Source of the DNA: Yoonia sp. F2084L
GTDB lineage: Bacteria; Pseudomonadota; Alphaproteobacteria; Rhodobacterales; Rhodobacteraceae
Direction of reading: 5' to 3'
Assembly (NCBI RefSeq): GCF_023015625.1
Contig: NZ_JALKAH010000002.1
Location: 372,001 to 436,000 of the forward strand
Length of the DNA: 64,000 nt
Shown: piece by piece, positions 46,333-54,970 of the stretch
Numbering within the stretch: the stretch's first letter is position 1
Layout of the letters: the number at the start of each line of letters is the position of its first letter
Position numbers and translations under genes: made by a program
The notes under the pieces: model-generated
Told to the model about the DNA's origin: nothing
The model's input: only the letters and a program-made list of their open reading frames with translations
The model's database searches: none

Positions 46333-46824
46333 GTGGCCGAAAAGCTTTCTGATCTCGACGTCTTTGATCGTAAGATTCTTGATATCCTCACCGTCGAAGG
46401 GCGCATCAGCGTGACCGAGCTTGCCCGCCGTATCGGGTTGTCAAAATCACCCACGCAGGCACGGTTGAAACGGCTGGAGGATCAAGGCGTCATTCGCGGA
46501 TACCGCGCGATCTATGACCCCATTCGGTTGAATCGCGACCACGTTGCTTTTGTTGAGGTCAAGCTGTCAGATACGCGAGAAACCGCGCTGGCTGCGTTCA
46601 ATAATGCGGTGCTGCTGGTGCCTGAAGTTGAACAGTGTCACTTGATCGCAGGGGCGTTTGACTATCTGTTGAAGGTGCGCACGGCGGGCATGACGGGTTA
46701 TCGCGCTGTCCTGGCTGAGAAAATATCAACCTTGCCGCATGTGGCGAACACCTCAACCTATGTCGCAATGCAGGCCGTGAAAGAAGAAGGGTTGTCCCCG
46801 TTGGCGCCGGGAACAGGGACGTGA
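46333..46824 (+). CDS. putR: Lrp/AsnC family transcriptional regulator of putA
   Basis: A 163-residue feast/famine regulator starting at GTG with GAGGGG eight bases upstream. The helix-turn-helix is at about residues 24-45 (VTELARRIGLSKSPTQARLKRL), followed by the RAM ligand-binding domain (HVAFVEVKLSD, then EQCHLIAGAFDYLLKV). Divergent location from putA is the usual arrangement of PutR-type activators that respond to proline, and an inverted repeat sits between the genes. Assignment as PutR is by context. Confidence 0.9.
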   Translation: MAEKLSDLDVFDRKILDILTVEGRISVTELARRIGLSKSPTQARLKRLEDQGVIRGYRAIYDPIRLNRDHVAFVEVKLSDTRETALAAFNNAVLLVPEVEQCHLIAGAFDYLLKVRTAGMTGYRAVLAEKISTLPHVANTSTYVAMQAVKEEGLSPLAPGTGT

Positions 46825-46861
46825 CTTGACGGCATGAGGCTGCGGCGCAAATACTCAAGTC

Positions 46862-47401
46862 ATGAAATGGATATTCTCGCTCTGCCTGATGGCATCGCCC
46901 GCTTTTGCCCAAACATGCCCAGCTGTGACGGATCACAGCCAGAGGCTTGCTGAGATTGTGGAAGAGTTGGGCGCTTCGCGCGGCGAGGGCGACGCACGGG
47001 TGCTGACCCAAGAACTGTGGTCGCTTTGGACGGATGCGCCAGATGAACTTGCGCAGGCGATGCTGGACGAAGGTATGTCGCGGCGGTCCAGCTTCGATTT
47101 TCTAGGTGCACGCGACGTGTTGGGCCGTTTGATTGAGTACTGTCCTGACTATGCCGAAGGCTACAATCAGCGCGCTTTTGCAAGTTACCTTGCGCAAGAC
47201 TTTGATGCAGCTCTAACTGATCTTGACCGCGCGCTTGAGATCACGCCCAACCATATCGCAGCACTGTCTGGCAAAGGGCTGACGTTGATGGGGTTGGGAC
47301 GCAATGATGAGGCGCAAGACGTTCTGCGGTCTGCTGTCGAAATGAACCCTTGGCTGCAAGAACGGGTCCTGCTGGTCGAACCAATCGGCCGCGACCTCTG
47401 A
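46862..47401 (+). CDS. Exported tetratricopeptide repeat protein
   Basis: A 179-residue protein with a signal peptide (MKWIFSLCLMASPAFA, about residues 1-16) and one cysteine shortly after, in TCPAVTDH. The C-terminal half has two to three TPR units, clearest in GYNQRAFASYLAQDFDAALTDLDRALEITPNHI followed by ALSGKGLTLMGLGRNDEA. TPRs mediate protein-protein contacts, so a periplasmic scaffold role is likely, partner unknown. It follows the putA regulator by 37 bp on the same strand but need not share its function. Confidence 0.82.
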   Translation: MKWIFSLCLMASPAFAQTCPAVTDHSQRLAEIVEELGASRGEGDARVLTQELWSLWTDAPDELAQAMLDEGMSRRSSFDFLGARDVLGRLIEYCPDYAEGYNQRAFASYLAQDFDAALTDLDRALEITPNHIAALSGKGLTLMGLGRNDEAQDVLRSAVEMNPWLQERVLLVEPIGRDL

Positions 47402-47446
47402 TCACTGCTTGCTCACGCTGGCGGGTGCGCATAGGAATAGCACCGT

Positions 47447-47532
47447 GCCCGCGTGGTGGAATGGTAGACACTGGAGACTTAAAATCTCTTGGCCGTAAGG
47501 CCGTGCCGGTTCGAGTCCGGCCGCGGGCACCA
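47447..47532 (+). tRNA. tRNA-Leu (UAA)
   Basis: The acceptor stem GCCCGCG pairs with CGCGGGC, discriminator A, CCA encoded (47530-47532). The anticodon loop CTTAAAA gives anticodon TAA, and a long variable arm (CTTGGCCGTAAGGCCG) is present as expected for tRNA-Leu. The T-arm is CCGGTTCGAGTCCGG. Confidence 0.97.
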
Positions 47533-47928
47533 CCTATCAAATACGACTGATATGATCAGCGCCATTTGCCGCCACGCGATAGCATGTCGTCGTCGCCAAA
47601 AATGGGGCTGGCTTGCCACATTTTGTCGGATCACCGCAGGTTTGCTGCGCTGTTGACGGTCCGGCGCGCACGCGGAGGAGGTGTGCATCCCTTACGATTG
47701 CTGCATAACGTGTCGCGGAATGGCGGCGGACGTATCAAATCAGGCGAATGCCGAGAACAATGCCTCCAATCTCTGGCGCTTTGTTTGGAAACTGCGATCA
47801 GTCATGAATTGAACGATCCCTTGCCCCATTGTTCCCGCAAATCTGAATCAAGGATTACGCATTGATCGTGCGATGCGGCCCCCCGTGCGTCGGCCCGATC
47901 AAGTGATTTAATTGGTAAGGAGATAACA
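47533..47928. other. Gene-free stretch between tRNA-Leu and the small secreted protein gene
   Basis: No convincing coding region is visible here. A 99-codon frame on the plus strand lacks a ribosome binding site and has low-complexity, Arg/Ser/Cys-rich shadow composition. The right end holds the ribosome binding site of the secreted protein gene (AAGGAG nine bases before its ATG). No inverted repeat long enough to call a terminator stands out. Confidence 0.6.
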
Positions 47929-48255
47929 ATGATCAAGCCCATCACATTCGCCGCAGCTGCAGCCATCTGTGCAGTCAGCACCGCAGCAACCGCGGGTAGC
48001 GAAAACCAGCAGCCCGCTTATGTCAACGACATGCCTTTTCCGGCTGAAATGGCGACTTACACGCCGCGCGTCATCTTTGGTGATCTGCCGTTTCAGGACC
48101 TATCAAACGGCTTTCAGATCGCCGTGTTTGACGACATGCCATTTCCTACAGACATGAAAGCCTATGTGCCCATCCGCAACTACGCCGACATGCCGACACG
48201 CGCGGATGTCCTTGCCAACAACTCTGATCAGGCAATGCTGCTCATCAGCAATTAA
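47929..48255 (+). CDS. Small secreted protein with four 17-18-residue D-M/L-P repeats
   Basis: A 108-residue protein with a good signal peptide (residues 1-22, ending AATA) and no recognised family. The mature part starts with four imperfect tandem units beginning at residues 34, 52, 69 and 87 (DMPFP, DLPFQ, DMPFP, DMPTR), each 17-18 long, with units one and three sharing the M..Y.P pattern. AAGGAGATAACA precedes the ATG, so expression is likely. A strong terminator follows, indicating a monocistronic unit. Role unknown; a periplasmic or surface structural peptide is possible. Confidence 0.8.
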   Translation: MIKPITFAAAAAICAVSTAATAGSENQQPAYVNDMPFPAEMATYTPRVIFGDLPFQDLSNGFQIAVFDDMPFPTDMKAYVPIRNYADMPTRADVLANNSDQAMLLISN

Positions 48256-48304
48256 GCAGATTCCAGACCGATAGCTTATCGGATTGAAATCAGCGGACAT
48301 ATGT

Positions 48305-48336
48305 AGGGCTGGCAGTCAAATGCCGGCCCTTCGTTT
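48305..48336 (+). terminator. Rho-independent terminator of the repeat-protein gene
   Basis: A 10-bp stem (AGGGCTGGCA with TGCCGGCCCT, one U-G wobble) with a six-base loop, followed by TCGTTT. It lies about 50 bp after the stop codon and before the convergent LysR gene. Confidence 0.75.
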
Positions 48337-48393
48337 ATTCAGGTGCAAGAAGCTCGCGGTAACTGCGTCGTCCGATTTACGCTAGGTCCATAG

Positions 48394-49305
48394 TCATAAG
48401 GCCTTTGCGACCGGCATTTCGGCAAAAGCTGCACGGATCAAGCGCATAAGCTGTTCAGAATAATTATGCTGCACATACCCTTTTTCTGCAATGATCCCGA
48501 TTGATCGCGCGGCTTCCGGTTCGGCAAAAGGGACGACACGAAAACCGTCGAATGTGGCCATTTCGATGGCAATGGACGGCAGTAAGGCAATCCCGAGCCC
48601 TGCGTTGGCTAAGCTAAGGGCTGTGAACGCATTTTGTAGCTCGTAGGCGATATTCAGCGTCAGGTCCTTGCGGTACAGGATGTCATCGATCAGTGCTCGG
48701 ATGGCGGTTGATTGATCCAACACGATAATGGGTACGTCCAAGAGGTCGTGAAAACTGATCACGGCCTTCCCGTTATCGTACTCGGGCGGGACGCAGGCCA
48801 AAAGCGGTTCAGTGGCCAGCTTTTCAAAGGTGAATGTTTTCAGGTCCGACACGGTGGGCCCCACATAAAACTCTGCGACTTGCCGTTCCAGAATTTCCAA
48901 TGCGGTCGCAGGTGGTGCTTCGATCAAGCGTACGCTGCTGTCGGGAAAACGCCTGCGAAACATGGTCAGCACGCTGCCAACCCGTTTGGGTGCCAGAGTG
49001 GCTGCGCATGCGATGGTGACGGTTGATTGTCGCATCGCTGCGATATCTGACAACGACCGGAACCCATCGTCAATATCCCGCATGGCCCGTTCCGTTTTTT
49101 CAAACAGCATCTGTCCGTTGGGTGTCAGTGTTACGTTCTTTGACCGGCGCACGAAAAGCCGCATACCAACCTGATCTTCAAGTTCCTTGATCTGCATGCT
49201 GATGGCCGCGCTTGAACGGCGGGCAGCTTCGGCCGCACGCCGAAAGCTTCCCAGCTTGGCGACTAACAGGAACGACTGGAGCAACTTGAGGTTGATATCG
49301 GACAT
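48394..49305 (-). CDS. LysR family transcriptional regulator beside a TRAP operon
   Basis: A 303-residue LysR-type regulator. The N-terminal helix-turn-helix is LLQSFLLVAKLGSFRRAAEAARRSSAAISMQIKELE (about residues 8-43), with RLFVRRSKNVTLTPNG as the wing. The remaining part is the two-lobed effector domain. It is transcribed away from dctP across 358 bp, the usual position for a regulator of a transport operon, so I infer it controls the TRAP-aldehyde dehydrogenase genes. Its inducer is unknown. Confidence 0.93.
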   Translation of the reverse strand: MSDINLKLLQSFLLVAKLGSFRRAAEAARRSSAAISMQIKELEDQVGMRLFVRRSKNVTLTPNGQMLFEKTERAMRDIDDGFRSLSDIAAMRQSTVTIACAATLAPKRVGSVLTMFRRRFPDSSVRLIEAPPATALEILERQVAEFYVGPTVSDLKTFTFEKLATEPLLACVPPEYDNGKAVISFHDLLDVPIIVLDQSTAIRALIDDILYRKDLTLNIAYELQNAFTALSLANAGLGIALLPSIAIEMATFDGFRVVPFAEPEAARSIGIIAEKGYVQHNYSEQLMRLIRAAFAEMPVAKAL

Positions 49306-49663
49306 TGTCTTCTTCGCTTTTGGTTCGGAATAGTATCATCCTTTGTATTTTCTTAAGGAGCAATAAGATTTTCTGAACGAAATGATGTGAAATCGGGCTT
49401 ACAGAATGAAAAAAGTCGTCAATAGTGGTGGTCCATAACGTGAGGGGAGAGCGTTCGCAGGTTTGAAGGGCGACGATGTTGGGAGGCACGTCAGCGCTTT
49501 TGTGCAAACCTTTGATGCAGATCAAGAAATTGCTGTCCTGTTTCACATAGCCAGAGGTTCAGTACCTTGGGCAAAGATAAGTCGGCGTAGTGGTCATACG
49601 CCGATGATTGTAAAAATTGACCAAAAGGTCCCATTGAAGGGACGATATTCTGGGAGGAATACG
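49306..49663. other. Divergent regulatory region, LysR gene and TRAP operon
   Basis: No gene is visible; frames here continue into dctP but lack start signals. Near the dctP side is a perfect 8-bp inverted repeat with a 7-base centre (49582-49604). Near the LysR side is a smaller one, TCTTA-N8-TAAGA at 49351-49368. Either could be an operator. The dctP ribosome binding site GGGAGGA is at the right edge. Confidence 0.6.
49582..49604. promoter_or_regulatory. Interrupted palindrome upstream of dctP
   Basis: TCGGCGTA and TACGCCGA form a perfect 8-bp inverted repeat separated by seven bases, 59 bp before the dctP ATG. Candidate operator for the adjacent LysR protein or another regulator, or a 5' leader hairpin. 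No match to a specific named consensus is claimed. Confidence 0.45.
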
Positions 49664-50713
49664 ATGAAGACTAAAGTAATCGCAGCTGGCGTTGCCGCCG
49701 TTATGGCAACAGGCGGTACCGCACAGGCGCAAGAAGTGTTAGAAATGACATCTGCGTTCTCGCGCAATTTGCCGATCCTCGGCACGGCTGGTGTCGACTT
49801 TGTCGAAAAGATCAACAGCATCTCGACCGAAGTTGAGTTTGAGCATTTTGATCCTGGCGAACTGGTACCAACACTAGAAGCGCTTGATGCGGTTTCTAGC
49901 GGTTCTGTGGATGCGGCCTACACGACATCTGGTTACTGGCAGGGTAAGATCACGTCCGCGTCGCTCTTTGCTGCTGTGCCATTTGGTCCCGAAGCGGGCG
50001 AATTCCTTGCATGGATGCTGTATGACGACGGCGCCGAGCTTTTCCAGCGCATGTATGACGAGAACGGCTATAACGTGAAGGTCATGCCTTGCGGCATTAT
50101 TGCACCAGAAACATCCGGTTGGTTTAAAGAGCCTATCGAAAGCGTCGCTGACCTTGAGGGTCTGAACATGCGCTTCTTTGGTCTGGGTGCCGAAGTCATG
50201 CAGCGTTTGGGCGTATCAACATCGCTTCTGGCGGCTGGCGACATCTTCCCGGCACTTGAGCGTGGCGCGATTGATGCGACAGAATTCTCTATGCCGCTGA
50301 TCGACCAGCGTCTGGGTTTCTACAACATCGCATCCAACAACTACTTCCCCGGCTGGCACCAGCCTGCGACGATGTTTGAGCTTTTGATCAACAAAGATCG
50401 TTGGGACGATCTGGACGAGTTGTCGCAAAACCAAATTGAAATCGCGTGCTTGGCCAATATCACGACCAACTATGCCGAAGGTGAAGCCAAGAACTTTGCG
50501 GCAATGATCGCAAACGTTGAAGAGAACGGCGTGACGATCCGTCAATGGCCAGATGAAATGCTGACCACATTCGAATCCACATGGAATGAGGTTGCAGCTG
50601 AGCTGGCCGCTGAAGACGAGTACTTCAAGCTGGTATGGGACGACCTTCAGGAGTTCCGCGCAGGCTATAAGACATGGGTCAACAACATCTACCTGCCACG
50701 TCCACGGCAGTAA
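49664..50713 (+). CDS. dctP: TRAP transporter substrate-binding protein, DctP family
   Basis: A 349-residue periplasmic receptor. A signal peptide ends at AQA (about residue 22), then QEVLEMTSAFSRNLPILG begins the mature fold. ADLEGLNMRFFGLGAEVMQRLGVSTSLLAAGDIFPALERGAIDATE is the classic DctP core, and IAPETSGWFKEPI is typical of receptors for 2-oxo or hydroxy acids. The ligand is not known here. GGGAGGA precedes the ATG. A strong hairpin follows the stop, so dctP is probably expressed above dctQ and dctM. Confidence 0.95.
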   Translation: MKTKVIAAGVAAVMATGGTAQAQEVLEMTSAFSRNLPILGTAGVDFVEKINSISTEVEFEHFDPGELVPTLEALDAVSSGSVDAAYTTSGYWQGKITSASLFAAVPFGPEAGEFLAWMLYDDGAELFQRMYDENGYNVKVMPCGIIAPETSGWFKEPIESVADLEGLNMRFFGLGAEVMQRLGVSTSLLAAGDIFPALERGAIDATEFSMPLIDQRLGFYNIASNNYFPGWHQPATMFELLINKDRWDDLDELSQNQIEIACLANITTNYAEGEAKNFAAMIANVEENGVTIRQWPDEMLTTFESTWNEVAAELAAEDEYFKLVWDDLQEFRAGYKTWVNNIYLPRPRQ

Positions 50714-50736
50714 GCGCTGTGTTGAATTGAAACGTG

Positions 50737-50769
50737 CAAAGGGGCGGGCAACGGTCCGCCCCTTTGTTT
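50737..50769 (+). terminator. Intercistronic hairpin between dctP and dctQ
   Basis: A perfect 11-bp stem (CAAAGGGGCGG with CCGCCCCTTTG) with an eight-base loop, followed by only three T. It can act as a leaky terminator or protect the dctP 3' end, raising the receptor relative to the permeases, a common pattern in TRAP and ABC operons. Confidence 0.75.
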
Positions 50770-50803
50770 GCAAGACACACGCCATCGGAAGGGACCCCGT
50801 GTT

Positions 50804-51607
50804 ATGGAATCACCAGAAGAAATTGTCGCTGTATCTGACCCCGGCGAGGTGGGACGCGCCGAACACAATCGTGGAGATCGCTTTGTTGTGCAGATGTCCA
50901 ATATCGCGGCATGGCTGTTTCCGATCCTGATGCTGGCGATTACCGCGCAAGTGATCTTGCGCAACTCTGGCATGAACCAAGCATGGCTCGATGACCTCCA
51001 GTGGTGGCTTTATGGCGCTGCCGTTTTGATGGGCGTCGGGTATGCGGTCACGACAGACAGCCACGTCCGCGTTGATATCTTGTACGATGGCTTTCCCATC
51101 GAGAAGAAAACCCGCATCAATATCTTTGCCATCGGCTGGCTTTTCTTGCCCTTCATCGTTTTGTCATGGGACGTGACTTTTGACTATGCGCTGGGATCTT
51201 TGCGTGCCGACGAAGGTTCGAGCAGCCCCAACGGCCTTCATAATCTTTGGATCATCAAAGTCTTCATGAACATGTCGTTCGTATTCGTGGCAATCGCGTG
51301 TTGGTCCGCAGTTGTACGCAACCTGGCCCGACTGCATCCGCCCAAACTTTGGCGACAGCTTTGGGCGACCTTCCCAGGAACCTTTTTGATGATCAACTTG
51401 GCGATCTACTATGGCCTGTATGGGGTCATGTCGGTGTTCGCGGAAGACGGTGCGACATCGCGGGATATCAGCCGTGGTCCCGGCTTTGGATCACTTGAAT
51501 TCGGCAATTATGAATTGACCTACACCGTCATCGCGGCACTGATTGTGACGCCAGTTCTTGTCTTTGTCCTGCGCGCTATGGACCCCACACGCAAGAGCGG
51601 AGCGTAA
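50804..51607 (+). CDS. dctQ: TRAP transporter small permease DctQ (long type)
   Basis: A 267-residue membrane protein, longer than the usual 160-180 residues of DctQ. Membrane segments are visible around residues 38-55, 73-90, 107-127, 150-170, 195-215 and 235-255. The family region DDLQWWLYGAAVLMGVGYAVTTDSHVRVDILYD is clear. The extra segments near the C-terminus place it in the large subclass that includes mannitol/chloroaromatic transporters. Start ATG 50804 follows GGAAGGGA. The stop is 3 bp before dctM. Confidence 0.9.
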   Translation: MESPEEIVAVSDPGEVGRAEHNRGDRFVVQMSNIAAWLFPILMLAITAQVILRNSGMNQAWLDDLQWWLYGAAVLMGVGYAVTTDSHVRVDILYDGFPIEKKTRINIFAIGWLFLPFIVLSWDVTFDYALGSLRADEGSSSPNGLHNLWIIKVFMNMSFVFVAIACWSAVVRNLARLHPPKLWRQLWATFPGTFLMINLAIYYGLYGVMSVFAEDGATSRDISRGPGFGSLEFGNYELTYTVIAALIVTPVLVFVLRAMDPTRKSGA

Positions 51608-51610
51608 TCC

Positions 51611-53059
51611 ATGCTTTCATTTGTTGGACAATACCTCACCCTGAACGAAGTGGCGGTTATCGCCATGTTCATCACGTTTATCTGGATGCTGTTCCGCGGC
51701 ATCCCGGTTGCGATGGCGCTGGTCGGTGTCAGCCTTGTCTTTGTCTTGGTTGCCGAAACATTCCTTGATCCGAACCGCAGCTATTTTCGTGATATCATCG
51801 AGTTTGATCGCACCGGCATCGACTACCAGCGCTTAGGCGCACTTTCGAGCCGGATATTCGGCAGTACGGTCAACAACCCTGTTTTGGTCGCCTTGCCGAT
51901 GTTTATCTTCATGGGGCTGATGCTGGACCAATCCGGTGTGGCGCAGCGCATGATGCATTCGATGCAAAAGCTGTTTGGCAGCTTGCGCGGCGGTCTGTCG
52001 CTGACGGTTCTTCTGATCGGTATCATCCTTGCCGCGTCAACGGGCGTGATCGGTGCGTCGGTTACACTGCTTGGCGTGATGGCTTTGCCGGCGATGATGG
52101 AGCAAAAATACTCCAAACCCATTGCCACTGGCACAATCGCCTCTGCTGGGACATTGGGGATTCTGATCCCGCCGTCCATCATGTTGGTAATTATGTCCGA
52201 TCAATTGGCAATCAGCCTTGGTGATCTGTTCATGGGCGCGCTGATCCCCGGTTTGATCCTTGGTGCGCTCTACATCACATTCATCGTGGTCTACGGTTTG
52301 ATCAAGCCTGGCGCGATGCCTGTGCCGGAAAAGACAGAAGAGGTCGGCTGGCCCGTCATCAAAGAAGTGCTGTTGGCCGTCATCCCCCCAATGATCCTGA
52401 TTTTGCTTGTGCTGGGCTCTATCTTTGCCGGTATCGCGACACCGACCGAAGCCTCTGGTCTTGGTGCATTGGGTGCGACGGGCCTTGCGCTGTTCAATGG
52501 TCGCCTGAACATGAAAGTTCTGCGTGAGGTCAGCCGGTCTACCTTGAATACCTCGGGCTACATCGTGGGTATCTTCCTTGCGGCGAACTTCTTTGCCTTC
52601 ATCCTGCGCCGTTATGGCGGGGATGAGATTATCGAAGGGCTGGTTCTGTCGGTCTTTGATGACCCTTATATGATCATCCTGTTTATCTTGTTTATCGTGT
52701 TCCTGCTGGGCTTCCTGCTGGACTGGATCGAGATCACGATCATCATCATGCCACTGATGCTGCCGATCATTCAGGGGCTTGGGATCGAAGCAGATATTCC
52801 TGATTATGGGCAGGTCGCAGCACCGGTCATTACATGGTTCGCGATCCTTGTGGCGGTGACGTTACAAACCTCGTTCCTGACCCCTCCGGTGGGCTTTGCG
52901 CTGTTCTACCTCAAAGGCGTTTGCCCACCCGGTGTAACCATTGGTGACATCTATAAAGGCGTGATCCCGTTTGTGATGTTGCAACTCTTGGGTCTCTTCA
53001 TTGTGTTCGAGTTCCCTTGGCTGGTCACATGGCTGCCTTCGGTGGCTTACGGCAACTGA
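51611..53059 (+). CDS. dctM: TRAP transporter large permease DctM
   Basis: A 482-residue permease with about twelve hydrophobic segments, longer than the usual 425-430 and matching the extended DctQ. ASTGVIGASVTLLGVMALPAMM, TIASAGTLGILIPPSIMLVI and LQTSFLTPPVGFALFYLKGVCP are standard DctM blocks. With DctP and DctQ it forms a Na+-dependent secondary importer that takes a carboxylate-type ligand across the inner membrane. It precedes the aldehyde dehydrogenase by 9 bp. Confidence 0.96.
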   Translation: MLSFVGQYLTLNEVAVIAMFITFIWMLFRGIPVAMALVGVSLVFVLVAETFLDPNRSYFRDIIEFDRTGIDYQRLGALSSRIFGSTVNNPVLVALPMFIFMGLMLDQSGVAQRMMHSMQKLFGSLRGGLSLTVLLIGIILAASTGVIGASVTLLGVMALPAMMEQKYSKPIATGTIASAGTLGILIPPSIMLVIMSDQLAISLGDLFMGALIPGLILGALYITFIVVYGLIKPGAMPVPEKTEEVGWPVIKEVLLAVIPPMILILLVLGSIFAGIATPTEASGLGALGATGLALFNGRLNMKVLREVSRSTLNTSGYIVGIFLAANFFAFILRRYGGDEIIEGLVLSVFDDPYMIILFILFIVFLLGFLLDWIEITIIIMPLMLPIIQGLGIEADIPDYGQVAAPVITWFAILVAVTLQTSFLTPPVGFALFYLKGVCPPGVTIGDIYKGVIPFVMLQLLGLFIVFEFPWLVTWLPSVAYGN

Positions 53060-53068
53060 CGCAAAAAG

Positions 53069-54523
53069 ATGTCAGTCAGGCCGCTTAACATCGACCCAAG
53101 CAACTGCTTCATCGCAGGGGCTTGGGGCGCTCCGCTTTCAGGGGAAACACTTCCGCTGATTAACCCCTCAGACGGCAGCACCCTTTGCGAAATTGCGCGC
53201 GGGCAGGCGGCAGATATCAACGCCGCGGTCGCCGCAGCGGATGCTGCTTTGTCGGGCAAATGGGGCAAGGCGACTGCGGCTGAGCGTGGCCGTCTGTTGG
53301 CCAAGATTGGTCGTGCTGTGTTGGACCATGTCGATGAACTTGCCCGATTGGAAGCAATGGATGTTGGCAAGCCGCTGAAACAAGCGCGAGCTGATGTGCT
53401 GGCATTGGCCCGTTACATGGAATTCTATGGCGGTGCCGCCGATAAGGTGCATGGTGAAACGATCCCCTATCTGGATGGTTACACCGTCTACACGCTTCGC
53501 GAACCACATGGGGTCACCGGGCACATCATCCCGTGGAACTATCCCATGCAAATCATCGGACGATCCGTGGGGGCCGCTTTGGCGATGGGCAATGCCTCTG
53601 TGTTAAAGCCTGCGGAAGAAGCCTGCCTGACGGCACTGGCATTCGCCGAGATCGCGCATAAGGCAGGGTTGCCTGACGGGGCTTTGAACGTTGTGCCGGG
53701 GCTGGGGGCTGAAGCGGGTGCTGCGCTTTCTGCCCACAAGGGCGTGAACCATATCTCATTCACCGGATCGGTCGGGGTCGGCAAACTGATCCAGCAATCA
53801 GCCGGTACAAATGTCGTGCCTGTGACGCTTGAGTTGGGCGGCAAATCGCCCCAGGTGGTGTTCAATGATGCTGATATCAATGCAGCGCTGCCGTTTCTTG
53901 TGAACGCAGGCATTCAGAACGCGGGGCAAACCTGTTCCGCGTCGTCGCGCATCCTGGTTCAACACGGCGTTTACGATCAGGTTGTGACTGCAATGGCGGA
54001 ACGCTACGGGCAACTGCGCACGGGCCCAGCGATGGCTGATCTTGATGTCGGGCCTCTGGTGTCCAACCGGCAGAAAGAAATTGTCGAAGGATTCCTGTCG
54101 CAAGGCGAGGACCTTGAAGTGGTCGGGCGGGGGCAGATCGTCACAGATGCGCCAACAGGCGGGGCTTATGTCGCGCCAACGCTTTTCACCGATGTCGCCC
54201 CCGATCATGCACTGGCCCAGAAAGAGATTTTTGGCCCCGTCCAAGTGATCATCCCGTTCGCGGATGAAGCCGAAGCCGTCGCTATCGCGAATGGCACCGA
54301 TTTCGGGTTGGTCGCATCCTGCTGGTCCGAAAACGGCGCACGGCAAATGCGGATGGCACGGGCACTGCGGGCCGGGCAGGTGTTTATCAACAATTACGGT
54401 GCAGGCGGAGGGGTCGAGTTACCATTTGGCGGAACAGGCCTGTCGGGCCATGGCCGTGAAAAGGGGTTCGAAGCGCTCTATGGCTTTTCCGTACTCAAGA
54501 CGATCGCGGCGCGGCACGGCTGA
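53069..54523 (+). CDS. NAD(P)-dependent aldehyde dehydrogenase
   Basis: A 484-residue member of the aldehyde dehydrogenase superfamily. PWNYPMQIIGRS and FTGSVGVGKLI bind the cofactor, Glu255 sits in TLELGGKSPQ, and catalytic Cys289 in AGQTCSASSR. Both catalytic residues are intact. It is the last gene of the TRAP unit and starts 9 bp after dctM, so it likely handles an aldehyde formed from, or part of the breakdown of, the imported compound. Specificity cannot be read from sequence. Confidence 0.95.
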   Translation: MSVRPLNIDPSNCFIAGAWGAPLSGETLPLINPSDGSTLCEIARGQAADINAAVAAADAALSGKWGKATAAERGRLLAKIGRAVLDHVDELARLEAMDVGKPLKQARADVLALARYMEFYGGAADKVHGETIPYLDGYTVYTLREPHGVTGHIIPWNYPMQIIGRSVGAALAMGNASVLKPAEEACLTALAFAEIAHKAGLPDGALNVVPGLGAEAGAALSAHKGVNHISFTGSVGVGKLIQQSAGTNVVPVTLELGGKSPQVVFNDADINAALPFLVNAGIQNAGQTCSASSRILVQHGVYDQVVTAMAERYGQLRTGPAMADLDVGPLVSNRQKEIVEGFLSQGEDLEVVGRGQIVTDAPTGGAYVAPTLFTDVAPDHALAQKEIFGPVQVIIPFADEAEAVAIANGTDFGLVASCWSENGARQMRMARALRAGQVFINNYGAGGGVELPFGGTGLSGHGREKGFEALYGFSVLKTIAARHG

Positions 54524-54970
54524 TTGCGGTCACTTTCCCTATGTGACTTTTCCTACAGACCACGTGCGTCAATCGGGCGATAGCTACGATGTCGATAATT
54601 GGTGCTGGGTTGGGAAGTGGTTATGAAGCCGGCCGCATATGAAGCTGATGTCATTGCTAAGGTGGCGGACAGGTTTGATTTGCAGAAGTGGATTAACGTT
54701 ATGACCTTGTTTAGAAAGTTCCATTACCACGGTCGCAGGTCAATTTGGCGGCTTGAAATCGACCACGTGGCGTGTGGACGTCTGCGTTTGTGAAAGATGA
54801 AGGTGGTAGTGATGCGGCGGCGGCAGTGCAAAGCGCAAAGATATTCGTTACGGGCATTGAGCATGCCAGACGATGCTTTTGATTTGTGGCAAAGGCGAAC
54901 AAATTCTTTGCACATTTTCGCCACATTTGCTAAAAAGCACGTATTGATTTTCTAGATTTGGTAAAAATGC
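54524..54970. other. Gene-poor stretch after the TRAP operon
   Basis: No gene can be supported. Short frames on both strands (60-70 codons) have no ribosome binding sites, and the right end becomes AT-rich (about 54890-54975) compared with neighbours. No terminal inverted repeats of an insertion sequence were found by eye. Confidence 0.5.
54529..54552 (+). terminator. Weak terminator-like hairpin after the aldehyde dehydrogenase
   Basis: GTCAC and GTGAC form a 5-bp stem around a nine-base loop, followed by TTTTCCT. The stem is short, so this is a low-confidence end for the TRAP operon. Confidence 0.35.

Noticed and set aside
47566..47865. 99-codon plus-strand frame after tRNA-Leu
   Set aside because: No ribosome binding site, Ser/Arg/Cys-rich shadow-like sequence and no similarity.
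54890..54920. Second LexA box (GCGAACAAATTCTTTGC)
   Set aside because: Only one GAAC half is present; the second half at the right spacing reads TTGC.
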